The translations under genes and the position numbers were made by a program. 64,000 nt of DNA from an uncultured bacterium (GTDB lineage: Bacteria; Bacillota; Clostridia; Oscillospirales; Oscillospiraceae): assembly GCA_949840775.1 (NCBI GenBank), contig CATKXO010000005.1:29811-93810 (forward strand), given 5' to 3'. The notes under the pieces were generated by a model. The model saw only the letters and a program-made list of their open reading frames with translations. It was not told the origin of the DNA and did no database searches. Every line of letters begins with the position of its first letter. Within the stretch, counting starts at the first letter, position 1. Below are positions 17,377-26,976 of this stretch, in pieces.

Positions 17377-17937
17377 ATGTACATCGACCCGAACCGCTAC
17401 ACCGCACGCCCCACCGACAACCGCATCCCCCAGGAGCTGGCCATCTACGACCGGCTGGAGGAGCTGAATATCCCCTACGTCCGGGTGGACCACGACCACG
17501 CCGACACCATTGAAATCTGCCACGAGGTGGAGCAGATTTTGGGCTCCAAAATCTGCAAGAACCTCTTTCTGTGCAACAAGCAGCAGACCGGCTTCTATCT
17601 GCTGATGATGCCGGGGGACAAGCCCTTCAAGACCAAGTTCCTCTCCGCCCAGCTGGGCTGTACCCGGCTGTCCTTCGCCGGTGAGGACCCTATGCGGGAT
17701 TACCTCCAGACCGTCCCCGGCTCTGTCTCCGCCCTGGAGCTGCTGTTCGACACGGACCGCCATGTCAAGCTGGTCATCGACCGGGACCTGCTGGCCGACG
17801 AGCTCATCAGCGGCCACCCCGGTATCTCCACCTCCACCCTCCAGCTGAAACGGGAGGACCTTCTCAAATTTGCGGAGTCCACCGGCCACCCGCCCGTCTA
17901 CGTGGACCTGCCCGACCCCCGTAAAGAGGAGGTCTAG
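17377..17937 (+). CDS. proX: Prolyl-tRNA editing protein (YbaK/ProX deacylase)
   Basis: A 186-residue free-standing editing domain of the INS/YbaK family. It hydrolyses alanine (or cysteine) wrongly attached to tRNA-Pro. Supporting features are the PYVRVDHDHADTIEICHEVE segment (about 33-52), CKNLFLCNKQQTGFYLLMMP (about 61-80) with the conserved KNLF core, and the late GSVSALELLFD, which matches the conserved GSVTPFGLLND-like strand. Length fits the ProX group of Gram-positive bacteria. It starts 20 bp after copy R2 and is followed within 5 bp by the dipeptidase gene, so the two are probably co-transcribed. Confidence 0.9.
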   Translation: MYIDPNRYTARPTDNRIPQELAIYDRLEELNIPYVRVDHDHADTIEICHEVEQILGSKICKNLFLCNKQQTGFYLLMMPGDKPFKTKFLSAQLGCTRLSFAGEDPMRDYLQTVPGSVSALELLFDTDRHVKLVIDRDLLADELISGHPGISTSTLQLKREDLLKFAESTGHPPVYVDLPDPRKEEV

Positions 17938-17942
17938 CCGCC

Positions 17943-18785
17943 ATGCGGACCTGCAAGCTCGCCGCGCTGTTTTTCTGGCTCATTTTGCTTGCTTCCTGCG
18001 CGGCTGGAAACAGCAGCGCGGCAGACCCGGCCCAGGAACAGGAAGCCTGGTCCAGCGGTTACGAAAGCGGCTATCAAGCCGGGTATCAGGAGGGACTGGC
18101 CGCCCATCCCCTCCCCCAAGAGCCCGGCTCCCCGGAGGAGGACCCCGTCCCCCCAGCGCCCGAGCCGGATTCCTCCGCCTTCGTCATGATCTCCGACGCC
18201 GTTCCCGACGCCATTTTGGAGGTTCGCTACTACTCCACCTACAACTTTGTGGGTGACCGCATCAATGGCTACGAGGCGCCTGTGGCCCTCCTCACCCGGG
18301 AGGCGGCCGGGGCCCTGAGGGAGGTCAGCGACGAGCTGGCCAAACAGGGCTACCGGCTGAAAATCTACGACGCCTACCGCCCCCAGTCCGCAGTGGACCA
18401 CTTTCAGCGGTGGGCCGCCGATTGGGAGGATGTTCGCATGAAGGAGTATTTCTACCCCGATCTGGACAAGTCCCTCCTGTTCTCCCAGGGCTATATCTCC
18501 GCCAAATCCGGACACAGCCGGGGCTCCACCGTAGACCTGACCCTCTTCGACATGGCCGCCGGGAAGGAGCTGGACATGGGCGGGACCTTCGACTACTTCG
18601 GCAACCGCTCCCACCCCAACTATGCCGGGCTGACAGAGGAACAGGCCGCAAACCGGGCCCTCCTCCGGGACGCCATGCTCTCCCACGGCTTCAAAGGGAT
18701 CAACACCGAGTGGTGGCACTTCACTCTGAAGGATGAGCCCTATCCCAACACCTATTTTGATTTTCCCGTGGCGGTTTTGCCATAA
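17943..18785 (+). CDS. VanX-like D-Ala-D-Ala dipeptidase, predicted lipoprotein
   Basis: A 280-residue zinc peptidase of family M15D. The N-terminus is a lipoprotein signal ending in LLASC (cysteine about 20), then a polar acidic linker of about 50 residues. The catalytic domain has VRYYSTYNFVG, KIYDAYRPQSAVDHF, the zinc motif SGHSRGSTVDLTL (His and Asp ligands, about 185-197) and the terminal EWWHF (catalytic Glu and third ligand, about 257-261). VanX enzymes cut D-alanyl-D-alanine. An exported, lipid-anchored copy outside a van cluster suggests cell-wall peptide turnover rather than vancomycin resistance (inference). Confidence 0.92.
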   Translation: MRTCKLAALFFWLILLASCAAGNSSAADPAQEQEAWSSGYESGYQAGYQEGLAAHPLPQEPGSPEEDPVPPAPEPDSSAFVMISDAVPDAILEVRYYSTYNFVGDRINGYEAPVALLTREAAGALREVSDELAKQGYRLKIYDAYRPQSAVDHFQRWAADWEDVRMKEYFYPDLDKSLLFSQGYISAKSGHSRGSTVDLTLFDMAAGKELDMGGTFDYFGNRSHPNYAGLTEEQAANRALLRDAMLSHGFKGINTEWWHFTLKDEPYPNTYFDFPVAVLP

Positions 18786-18823
18786 AAAAGCACCAGCTTT
18801 CAATATAAAAGCCGGTGCTTTTT
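18785..18823. terminator. Bidirectional terminator between the dipeptidase and the CofE-like gene
   Basis: AAGCACCaGCTTT (18788-18800) pairs with AAAGCcGGTGCTT (18808-18820), flanked by an A-run on the left and a T-run on the right, so it can serve both convergent genes. Confidence 0.85.
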
Positions 18824-18824
18824 G

Positions 18825-19520
18825 TCACGCCTTGCGCAGGATGCCCATGGGAGTGCACTCCTCCCCCTGGCCCAGGGGGTTGTCTCCCAGCGCCTTGGCC
18901 AGCCAGTCCATGGTGGGCTGTTTTTCGGAGAAGCCCAGGATGTTGGCCCCCAGGTCGTTGATATCCACAATGGCAACAGGATATCCAAGCGCCTGTGCCA
19001 GGCGCTTGGCCGTCCCCATGGGGTCGGCGGGGGTGAGGACCACGTAGTGGTCGTAGGGCGGGATGGTGCCCTCGGTGGGGCCGTCGATGCCCCTGGCCTT
19101 GGGCCCGGCCACGTTGTAGAACCAACCCCTCTTCCCCAGCAGCTTGCCGATGACAGAGCAGAAGGCGGCGAATAAAATCCGCAGGGTGCCGCACTCCTGG
19201 AGGGCCATTTCCATGGTCTCCGGGATGCCCAGGCCGATGCCGGCGGGGGTCTTGGTGACGTAGCGGCTCAGGGTGACGGCCAGCTTCCGGGGACGGATGT
19301 CCTCCATGGGGATGGCCCGGCTCTGGGTACAGGCCACCGCCTTCTCGGAGATGAACAGGATATCCCCCGTCTGCATCTTGTCCTTGGGGTACTTGTTCAC
19401 CACATCCACCATGTCGTCGTCCTTGGTAATCAGGTGGGTTTTGACGGGGATGCGCAGATAATCGACGCCGTCCACGGTGCGGACCAGATTTTTTCCGGGA
19501 TTGGCGCTGTAATTTTCCAT
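18825..19520 (-). CDS. CofE-like (F420-0:L-glutamate ligase domain) protein
   Basis: A 231-residue protein resembling the coenzyme F420 gamma-glutamyl ligase fold. Visible parts are the N-terminal YLRIPVKTHLITKDDDMVDVV, GDILFISEKAVACTQSRAIP (about 52-71), the central GKRGWFYNVAGPKARGIDGPT and the terminal DINDLGANILGF (about 183-194). Firmicutes of this kind are not known to make F420, and no other F420 gene is in the window, so the substrate is probably another acid or amine; that is inference. It is monocistronic, preceded by AGAGGAGCCCTGTCCC and by repeat copy R3. Confidence 0.8.
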   Translation of the reverse strand: MENYSANPGKNLVRTVDGVDYLRIPVKTHLITKDDDMVDVVNKYPKDKMQTGDILFISEKAVACTQSRAIPMEDIRPRKLAVTLSRYVTKTPAGIGLGIPETMEMALQECGTLRILFAAFCSVIGKLLGKRGWFYNVAGPKARGIDGPTEGTIPPYDHYVVLTPADPMGTAKRLAQALGYPVAIVDINDLGANILGFSEKQPTMDWLAKALGDNPLGQGEECTPMGILRKA

Positions 19521-19555
19521 GGGACAGGGCTCCTCTCATTGGTACACATTAAAAT

Positions 19556-19604
19556 GTAGGGGCGCGCAGTGCGCGCCCGCGGGCGGACACTGTCCGCCCC
19601 TACA
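19556..19604. repeat. Dispersed double-hairpin repeat (copy R3, compact)
   Basis: GTAGGGGCGCGC-AGT-GCGCGCCC (hairpin 1) and GGGCGGAC-ACT-GTCCGCCCCTAC (hairpin 2), with the outer ends GTAGGGGC and GCCCCTAC also complementary. Confidence 0.85.
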
Positions 19605-19639
19605 CACAGGGATATTATACCACTGTTAACAGGCAGATT

Positions 19640-20940
<1,301 letters not shown>

Positions 20941-20944
<4 letters not shown>

Positions 20945-21276
20945 GCGCCGTGGGTGGGGATCATGGCCAGCAGCTCCAGGTCCTCGGTCCCGTCGTTGAT
21001 GAGGCTGTGTTCGTGGCCCTTAGGGCAGTAGTGGCAGGAGCCGGGGGCCAGGGGCTCGTACTCCCCGTCGCACAGCACCTTGCCCGCGCCGGACAGAATA
21101 TAAAACATTTCGCTGTCCGTCTCGTGGGTGTGCAGGCCGATGGTGCTGCCGGGGGTGAGGCGGCCGTACATGATCTTGGCGTCCTCGTTGACGAACATCC
21201 GGGTAATCATCTCCCCCTCGCCGCCCCGCATATGGGGGATGACCTTCTCCTCAATCTGCTCAAAATTCAGTAACAT
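20941..21276 (-). CDS. Cupin-domain protein
   Basis: A 111-residue single cupin barrel. Motif 1 reads TIGLHTHETDSEMFYILSG (about 45-63), with the His, His and Glu metal ligands, and motif 2 is PGSCHYCPKGHEHSLIND (about 77-94). Small cupins are isomerases, dioxygenases or ligand sensors; nothing shows which applies here. It starts after CCAGGAGGAAAACAAC and overlaps the mtaB start by 4 bp. Confidence 0.88.
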
Positions 21277-21306
21277 GTTGTTTTCCTCCTGGTTTATTGT
21301 TTTTTC

Positions 21307-21819
21307 TCAGCCAATTCCAAACTCTTTCGCGTATTGTACAACGCCCAAAATTTGGGGAGCGTTCTTTTCTAACTGACAGACCATAAAATTCTCACACGGC
21401 ACATCAAAGGGGGCCTGTATTCCATACCGTTCCGCTGGCAGATAGCCCATTTGGGGGTAGTATGTCTCACTTCCCAGTACAACGGAATAGTGATACCCCA
21501 GCTCCCTCGCTCGTTTGTGCCCCTCTTGAATCAACGCCTTCCCAATCCCCTGCCGCTGACGGCCGGGGATAACAGACAGGGGGGCCAGCGCCAGCTGGGT
21601 GCTGCCGCCAATGTTCACTTTGGTAAACAGGATATGTCCCAGGATTTCTCCATCCTGCTCCGCCACTAAGGACAGTTGGGGGATAAAGCTGCCGCTGTTC
21701 CGCAGCGCGTTTACCAGGTCGTGCTCATTGCCGTCGGAGTGTTCGGTGCTGTCAAAGGCTGATTTGACCACGCTATATACGGCCTCGTAATCTTTGGTTT
21801 CTTCCTGCCTGATAATCAT
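21307..21819 (-). CDS. GNAT-family N-acetyltransferase
   Basis: A 170-residue acetyltransferase fold. The acetyl-CoA binding motif is SVIPGRQRQGIGKALIQEGH (about 83-102), the R/Q-x-x-G-x-G/A pattern of motif A. YHYSVVLGSETYYPQMGYLP at about 113-132 supports a GNAT of the YhbS type (predicted N-acetyltransferase). The acceptor is unknown. It starts 3 bp after the stop of the next upstream gene, so the two form an operon. Confidence 0.9.
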   Translation of the reverse strand: MIIRQEETKDYEAVYSVVKSAFDSTEHSDGNEHDLVNALRNSGSFIPQLSLVAEQDGEILGHILFTKVNIGGSTQLALAPLSVIPGRQRQGIGKALIQEGHKRARELGYHYSVVLGSETYYPQMGYLPAERYGIQAPFDVPCENFMVCQLEKNAPQILGVVQYAKEFGIG

Positions 21820-21821
21820 GA

Positions 21822-22319
21822 TTACTCCTCCAAAGCCTCCTGATCCAGCGACTGTAAAATGCTCTCAGTAAAATAGGCGATGTCCCCATTCTCCGACTCG
21901 GCCAGCGCGGCAAATATAGGCCGATCCGCTTTCAGCTTGTTCCGGAGCTGCCGGGGCCAGAGAGTGTCGGAGCTGAACCGCTCGGTGCAGACGGCAAAGC
22001 CCAGGAGAATATCCAACAGCTCCACCTTCAAATCGTCGTCCAGCTCCTTCAACCCGATCATCAGAAAGTCGTAGGCGGGCAGGGCGGCGGAGGACACATA
22101 GGCGTGCTGATGGCACAGACCGCACCACAGGTCGTTGGCCGCCGCCATGGCCCGTTCCCGGTCCCCGGAGAACAGGGCCCACAGGGAGCTGGGCACGCTG
22201 GGGGTCTTCCCCGTCTGGAAGTGGGGGATGTCCTGGGCGGCATTGCCGTAGGCGGTCTCGTACCGGGACCAGTCGATCTCGTCAATCATCTTGTAGAGCA
22301 CAGCAGTTTCCAATGTCAC
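21822..22319 (-). CDS. Hypothetical helical protein
   Basis: A 165-residue, soluble, all-helical protein (MTLETAVLYKMIDEIDWSRY...). The central part LWALFSGDRERAMAAANDLW and the paired helices after it have a HEAT-like rhythm, reminiscent of small immunity or SMI1-neighbour proteins. I cannot assign a family. It is co-transcribed with the GNAT gene downstream, separated from it by 2 bp. Upstream lies repeat copy R4. Confidence 0.7.
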   Translation of the reverse strand: MTLETAVLYKMIDEIDWSRYETAYGNAAQDIPHFQTGKTPSVPSSLWALFSGDRERAMAAANDLWCGLCHQHAYVSSAALPAYDFLMIGLKELDDDLKVELLDILLGFAVCTERFSSDTLWPRQLRNKLKADRPIFAALAESENGDIAYFTESILQSLDQEALEE

Positions 22320-22341
22320 CCTCGCTTTCTGTCTGACGGGT

Positions 22342-22415
22342 GTAGGGGCGGGTATTACCCGCCCGTTCTAACAAATACGCCCTTGCCTTTGCGGGCGGAT
22401 CATATCCGCTCCTAC
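22342..22415. repeat. Dispersed double-hairpin repeat (copy R4)
   Basis: GTAGGGGCGGGT-ATT-ACCCGCCC, a 26-bp linker, then GCGGGCGGAT-CAT-ATCCGCTCCTAC. The second hairpin overlaps the stop end of the AAA ATPase gene by a few bases. Confidence 0.85.
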
Positions 22416-23842
22416 GCCTCTAAATCCTCCGGTTTCAGCTCCATGAGCTGCTCCTTGGTGGGCTCCTCCAGCTGAGACACCCGATCGGCCTGACGGGCCA
22501 CCGCCTGCTCAAAGAGGTTGCGCACATCCCGGGCGTTGCCGAAGTTCTCATCCCGGCTGTCGTACAGCTCCTGCAAGTCCTTCTCCATGAACTGCTCCCC
22601 CTCCTCCGAGAGGGTATAGCCGTTTTTCTTGCACATGGACCGGAAAATTTCCATCAGCTGCTTGCCGTCGTAGTCCTCAAAAAAGAAATACTTGTTGAAC
22701 CGGGACTCCAGGCCGGGATTGGCGTGGATAAACTGCTCCATCCGGTCGGTGTAGCCCGCCACGATGACAATCAGGTCCTTCCGGTGGTCCTCCATGTTCT
22801 TCAAAATGACCTCAATGGCCTCGTGGCCGAAGTCGTTGGCGTTGTCGGCGTTGACCAGGGCGTAGGCTTCGTCGATAAACAGCACCCCGCCGATGGCCTT
22901 CTGGACGGCCTCCTGGGTCTTCAGGGCGGTCTGGCCCACAAAGCCGGCCACCAGCCCGGACCGGTCCACCTCCACCAGCTGGCCCTTGGACAGCACCCCC
23001 ACGGCGTGGTAAATTTTTGCCAGCAGCCGGGCCACGGTGGTCTTGCCGGTGCCGGGATTGCCCATAAACACCAGGTGGAGGGACATGGGGGGGACGGGCA
23101 GCCCGGCCTCCTCCCGCAGCTTCCGCACCTTGACCAGGTTGATGAGGCTCTTCACGTCCTTCTTCACCCGCTCCAGGCCGCAGAGGGCGTCCAGTTCAGC
23201 CAGCAGCTCCTCCAGGGTGGGCTCAGGCTCATTCTGGGGCTCCTCCTTCGTCTGCCCGGCGGGGACGGCTTCCGCCTTCGCCGCCGGGGCGTCGGGCTGT
23301 TCCGGCCTGGGGGTGGTAAACTGGTCCGCCCGGAGGTTGGGCCGGTCGGAGCGCAGGCCGTCCTTGTCGCACAGTCCCAGCAGAACGTCGCTGCACGCGT
23401 TGACAAAGCCCGCCTCACTCTCGCTGACCACCCCGTCCACTGCGGCGAACAGAAGGAGCAGCAGGGTAAGCTGGTCGGCAAACCGCCGGGCCAGGGTGGT
23501 GCCCCGCATCCGGTCACACCGCCGCAGGTCCTGGAAGAAGGCAGGGGGCTGGAACAGGTCGAAGTTGGCCACCCCGGAGGCCACCTCCCAATACAGGGCG
23601 GAGGGCACCGGGTTTCCGGGGGTCCAGATGGCGTTGTAGAACTCCACGTGCCGGGGAGTGATGGAGCTGTTGTTGTCCGCCTGCCACACCCCCAGGGCGT
23701 ATTGGCGGAGGTAGCCGTCTATCTGACGGCTGAAAGCCAGCCGCAGGGCGGGGTCCGGAATCAGCTTGCGGAAGGCGGCGGCCACCTCGGTATACTGCTT
23801 GTGGACCTCGCTGGCGGTCATAACGGTACTCACGGCGGGCAC
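22412..23842 (-). CDS. AAA+ ATPase of the CbxX/SpoVK type
   Basis: A protein of up to 476 residues. The N-terminal ~170 residues are helical and include LLLLFAAVDGVVSESEAGF, resembling a TerB-like acidic helical unit. A charged linker follows, then a single AAA+ module starting LDALCGLERVKKDVKSL. It has Walker A GNPGTGKT (261-268), Walker B VLFIDEAYAL and the sensor/arginine segment NPGLESRFNKYFFF. CbxX/CfqX/SpoVK proteins remodel client proteins; SpoVK acts in sporulation. The start is ambiguous: GTG at 23842 is too close to the GGGGAG site, and GTG at 23833 or ATG at 23821 are alternatives. Confidence 0.88.
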   Translation of the reverse strand: MPAVSTVMTASEVHKQYTEVAAAFRKLIPDPALRLAFSRQIDGYLRQYALGVWQADNNSSITPRHVEFYNAIWTPGNPVPSALYWEVASGVANFDLFQPPAFFQDLRRCDRMRGTTLARRFADQLTLLLLLFAAVDGVVSESEAGFVNACSDVLLGLCDKDGLRSDRPNLRADQFTTPRPEQPDAPAAKAEAVPAGQTKEEPQNEPEPTLEELLAELDALCGLERVKKDVKSLINLVKVRKLREEAGLPVPPMSLHLVFMGNPGTGKTTVARLLAKIYHAVGVLSKGQLVEVDRSGLVAGFVGQTALKTQEAVQKAIGGVLFIDEAYALVNADNANDFGHEAIEVILKNMEDHRKDLIVIVAGYTDRMEQFIHANPGLESRFNKYFFFEDYDGKQLMEIFRSMCKKNGYTLSEEGEQFMEKDLQELYDSRDENFGNARDVRNLFEQAVARQADRVSQLEEPTKEQLMELKPEDLEA

Positions 23843-23951
23843 ATCTCCCCTGCAAAAAATGGTGCTTCTATTATAGTAAAAAGGGCGCGGAAGGTCAAGT
23901 AGGGGACAGATTTTGCTCCCCCCACAAGATATAGTGACCCCCTCGAAGCGA

Positions 23952-24024
23952 TTGACATAAAATCGTGAATTTTTTGTTATTTCGACCGGAACTTGTTGAC
24001 GGGAGTGAAAAATCCTTGTAAAAT
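23952..24024 (+). promoter_or_regulatory. Tandem promoters of the zinc-ribbon/SH3 gene
   Basis: The proximal promoter has TTGACG (23996-24001), 17 bp and TAAAAT (24019-24024). A second candidate has TTGACA (23952-23957), 17 bp and TGTTAT. Confidence 0.65.
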
Positions 24025-24069
24025 AGAAAGCATCTCACAACAGTTTTACGGAACTTGGAGGAAACGACC

Positions 24070-25245
24070 ATGGCAGACAGAATCATCCCCCCGTCCGGCG
24101 GCGACAGCGGTGAGCGCCGTCCCACAGCTCCCCGGCCCACCGGCGGTTACGGGGACCGGCCTCAGCCCCCCCGCAGCACAGGCGGTTACAGTGAACGCCC
24201 CCAGCCTCCCCGTAGCGGCTCCGGCTACGGAGAGCGGTCCCAGCCCTCCCGGAGCACAGGGGGCAGCTATGGGGCCCGTCCCTCATCCTCATCCACCCGC
24301 AGCTACAGCGACCGTTCCCAGCCCTCCCGCAGTGCGGGCGGCTACGGAGAGCGCCGCCCGGCTGCCCCCCGCCCCGCAGGCGGCTCGGGGGGGCGCCAGT
24401 CCGCCCCCCGGCGGATGAATGTAATCCGCTGTGAAAACTGCGGCGAGGACTACGATGTCAGCTATAAGAGATGCCCCTTCTGTGACGAACGCCCCGGCCG
24501 GGGCGGCGTCTCCGGCAAGCGGGTATCCAACACCCGGGGGGGCGGCTACGGCCGGCCCGTCAACCCCATTCAGATTGCGGGGCTGGTCATCTCCCTGGCC
24601 CTGATTGCCAGTGCGCTGTTTATCGTGTTCCGCTTTATCGGCGCCCCCATCTTCGGCGGGAAAAAGCCCCCCGCCTCCAGCCAGGGGAGCAGCCAGAACA
24701 CCAGCCAGAGCGCTCCAAATCCGGGCTCCACCACCGGCAGCGGCTCCACCCTCCCCTCCACTCCGCCTATGGTTCAGTCCATTGCGCTGAGCAATAACGA
24801 TGTCTCGGTGGACAGCGGCGCCACCTATCAGATGACCGCCAATCTGCTCCCGGCGGGGGCCATCGGTGAGGTGGTCTGGACCAGCAGCGACATCACCGCC
24901 GCCATGGTGGACTCCACCGGACTGGTGACCAACCTGAACGCCGGCAATTCCGATGTCCGCGTGACCATCACCGCCACCTGCGGCGACGTGTCCGCCCAGA
25001 CCTCCGTGACCTGCAAGGGCAAATCGGGCGGCGGCACTGCTGCGGTGGGCTCCACAGGCCGGGTCATTAACGCCGAGAAGGGGCTGAACATCCGCTCCGG
25101 TCCCGGCAAGAACTACGACAAGGTGGCCAGCGCCCAAAACGGCGCCACGGTTACCATCCTGGGCGAGGAGAACGGCTTTTACAAGGTGAAATACTCCGGC
25201 GACAACATCGGCTATGTGTCTAAGGACTATATCTCAGTGGGATAA
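24070..25245 (+). CDS. Membrane protein with zinc ribbon, BIG2 and SH3b domains and a repetitive basic N-terminus
   Basis: A 391-residue mosaic. Residues 1-118 are a disordered run of imperfect repeats of GGYGERxQPxRS type, rich in Ser, Arg, Gly, Tyr and Pro. A zinc ribbon follows (Cys 121, 124, 135, 138: CENCGEDYDVSYKRCPFC), then a transmembrane helix (168-190) and a Gly/Ser linker. A bacterial Ig-like BIG2 domain spans about 232-318 (IALSNNDVSVDSGATYQMT), and a C-terminal SH3b domain about 328-391 (GLNIRSGPGKNYDKVAS). The zinc ribbon and tail should be cytoplasmic and BIG2/SH3b outside, probably touching the cell wall. The ATG at 24070 follows GGAGGAAACGACC. Confidence 0.88.
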   Translation: MADRIIPPSGGDSGERRPTAPRPTGGYGDRPQPPRSTGGYSERPQPPRSGSGYGERSQPSRSTGGSYGARPSSSSTRSYSDRSQPSRSAGGYGERRPAAPRPAGGSGGRQSAPRRMNVIRCENCGEDYDVSYKRCPFCDERPGRGGVSGKRVSNTRGGGYGRPVNPIQIAGLVISLALIASALFIVFRFIGAPIFGGKKPPASSQGSSQNTSQSAPNPGSTTGSGSTLPSTPPMVQSIALSNNDVSVDSGATYQMTANLLPAGAIGEVVWTSSDITAAMVDSTGLVTNLNAGNSDVRVTITATCGDVSAQTSVTCKGKSGGGTAAVGSTGRVINAEKGLNIRSGPGKNYDKVASAQNGATVTILGEENGFYKVKYSGDNIGYVSKDYISVG

Positions 25246-25252
25246 TCAGAAG

Positions 25253-25280
25253 CAAGCCCCGCCGTCAGGCGGGGCTTGTC
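25253..25280. terminator. Convergent terminator
   Basis: CAAGCCCCGCC/GGCGGGGCTTG (25253-25263 with 25268-25278, GTCA loop), between the SH3b gene and the convergent ABC-F gene. Confidence 0.8.
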
Positions 25281-26876
25281 TTATCCCTCTTTTTGGCTCT
25301 CCAGATACTCGTCGTAGGTCATCTTCCGGTCGATAAGCTTCCCGTCGGCGGTGAAGTCAAAGACCCGGTTGCACACCGTCTGGATAAGCTGATGGTCGTG
25401 GGAGGCCACCAGCACGTTGCATTTCACGGCCTCCAGCCCCTTGTTCAGGGCGGCAATGGACTCCAGATCCAGGTGGTTGGTGGGCTGGTCCAGCATGAGC
25501 ACGTTGGCCCCGGACAGCATCATCCGGGACAGCATACACCGCACCTTCTCGCCGCCGGACAGCACCTTCACCGGCTTGTGGACCTCGTCCCCGGAGAAGA
25601 GCATCCGCCCCAGGAAGCCCCGGAGGTACTGCTCCTGGGGGTCGGGGGAGAACTGACGCAGCCACTGGACCAGGTCGTCGTCACAGCCCTCGAAGTAAGG
25701 GGTGTTGTCCTTGGGGAAGTAGGAGAAGGTGGCGGTCTGGCCCCACTTGACAGTGCCCTCGTCGGGCTCCAGCTCCCCGGCCAGAATCTTAAACAGGGCG
25801 GTGTGGGCGTTCTCGTTGTCCCCCACAAAGGCAATCTTCTCGTCGTGGCCCACGATGAAGGACACCTTGTCCAGCACCTTCACCCCGTCGATGGTCTTGG
25901 ACACGTCGGTGACAAAGAGGATATCCTTGCCCACCTCCCGGTCGGGAGAAAAGCCCACCCAGGGGTAGCGCCGGGAGGAGGCGGGCATCTCCTCCACGGT
26001 AAGCTTGTCCAGCAGCTTGCGCCGGGCGGTGGCCTGCTTGCTCTTGGACTTGTTGGCGGAGAAGCGGGAGATAAAATCCTGGAGCTCCTTGATTTTCTCC
26101 TCGTTGCGCTTGTTCTGGCTCTTGATGAGCTGCTGCACCAGCTGGGAGGACTCGTACCAGAAATCGTAGTTGCCCACATACATCTTGATTTTGCCGTAGT
26201 CGATATCCACGATGTGGGTACACACGGTGTTCAGGAAGTGCCGGTCGTGGGACACCACAATCACGGTGCCCTCAAAGTCCAGCAGAAAGTCCTCCAGCCA
26301 GTTCACCGCGTCGATGTCCAGGTTGTTGGTGGGCTCGTCCATCATCAGCAGGTCGGGGCTGCCAAACAGGGCTTGGGCCAGCAGCACCTTCACCTTGAGG
26401 CGGGCGTCCAGGGTGGCCATGTCGCTGTAGTGGAACTCGGTGCCGATGCCCAGGCCCTGGAGGATGCGGCTGGCGTCGCTCTCCGCCTCCCAGCCCCCCA
26501 GCTCGGCGTACTCCTCCTCCAGCTGGCAGGCCAGCATCCCGTCCTCGTCGGTCATCTCCTCCTTGGCATAGAGGGCCTCCTTCTGTTTGCCGATGTCATA
26601 CAGCCGCTGGTTGCCCATGATGACGGTGTCCATTACGTTGTAGGCGTCGTAGGCGTACTGGTTCTGCTTCAGCACCGACATGCGGATGTTGGGCAGGATG
26701 GACACCTGACCGGAGGTGGAATCCAGCTCTCCGGACAGGATTTTCAGAAAGGTGGACTTGCCGGCGCCGTTGGCGCCGATGATGCCGTAGCAGTTGCCCC
26801 GCAAAAATTGCAGGTCCACATGGGAAAACAGCGGAGTGCCGCTGTAGTTCAGGCTCAGGTCGGTAACAGTGATCAT
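25281..26876 (-). CDS. ABC-F family ATPase
   Basis: A 531-residue soluble protein with two ABC ATPase domains joined by a charged helical linker (about 245-300) and no membrane segments, as in ABC-F translation factors. Domain 1 has Walker A GANGAGKST (34-42) and Walker B LLMMDEPTNNLD, but its signature reads TLDARLKVKVLLAQ instead of LSGGQ. Domain 2 has the intact signature VLSGGEKVRCMLSRMM and Walker B VLMLDQPTNHLD, but its Walker A reads GDNENAHTALFK, with His 358 in place of the lysine. One composite ATP site is therefore intact and the other lost. ABC-F proteins act on stalled ribosomes or give antibiotic protection. Confidence 0.92.
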   Translation of the reverse strand: MITVTDLSLNYSGTPLFSHVDLQFLRGNCYGIIGANGAGKSTFLKILSGELDSTSGQVSILPNIRMSVLKQNQYAYDAYNVMDTVIMGNQRLYDIGKQKEALYAKEEMTDEDGMLACQLEEEYAELGGWEAESDASRILQGLGIGTEFHYSDMATLDARLKVKVLLAQALFGSPDLLMMDEPTNNLDIDAVNWLEDFLLDFEGTVIVVSHDRHFLNTVCTHIVDIDYGKIKMYVGNYDFWYESSQLVQQLIKSQNKRNEEKIKELQDFISRFSANKSKSKQATARRKLLDKLTVEEMPASSRRYPWVGFSPDREVGKDILFVTDVSKTIDGVKVLDKVSFIVGHDEKIAFVGDNENAHTALFKILAGELEPDEGTVKWGQTATFSYFPKDNTPYFEGCDDDLVQWLRQFSPDPQEQYLRGFLGRMLFSGDEVHKPVKVLSGGEKVRCMLSRMMLSGANVLMLDQPTNHLDLESIAALNKGLEAVKCNVLVASHDHQLIQTVCNRVFDFTADGKLIDRKMTYDEYLESQKEG

Positions 26877-26933
26877 GGTCGTTCTCCTTTTTCATACTTG
26901 AGATTATCGCTGACCATCATACCATAGGTTCAG

Positions 26934-26973
26934 AAAAAAAGACAGCGTTTTTTTGCAAAACGCCGTCTTTTTT
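26934..26973. terminator. Terminator after the RHH/89-aa gene pair
   Basis: A stem of 14 or more bp (GACaGCGTTTT with AAAACGCcGTC and the flanking A/T runs) with long U-tracts on either strand. It lies 3 bp past the 89-aa gene's stop. Confidence 0.85.
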
Positions 26974-26976
26974 CTT

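Noticed and set aside
17943-18785. Vancomycin-resistance vanX
   Set aside because: The protein has a lipoprotein signal and sits without vanH, vanA/B or vanRS; a cell-wall turnover role fits better.
24100-24400. Short repeated units that look like a CRISPR or minisatellite array
   Set aside because: The units are irregular in length, keep one reading frame and encode the Ser/Arg/Gly-rich tail of the zinc-ribbon protein; there are no spacers or cas genes.
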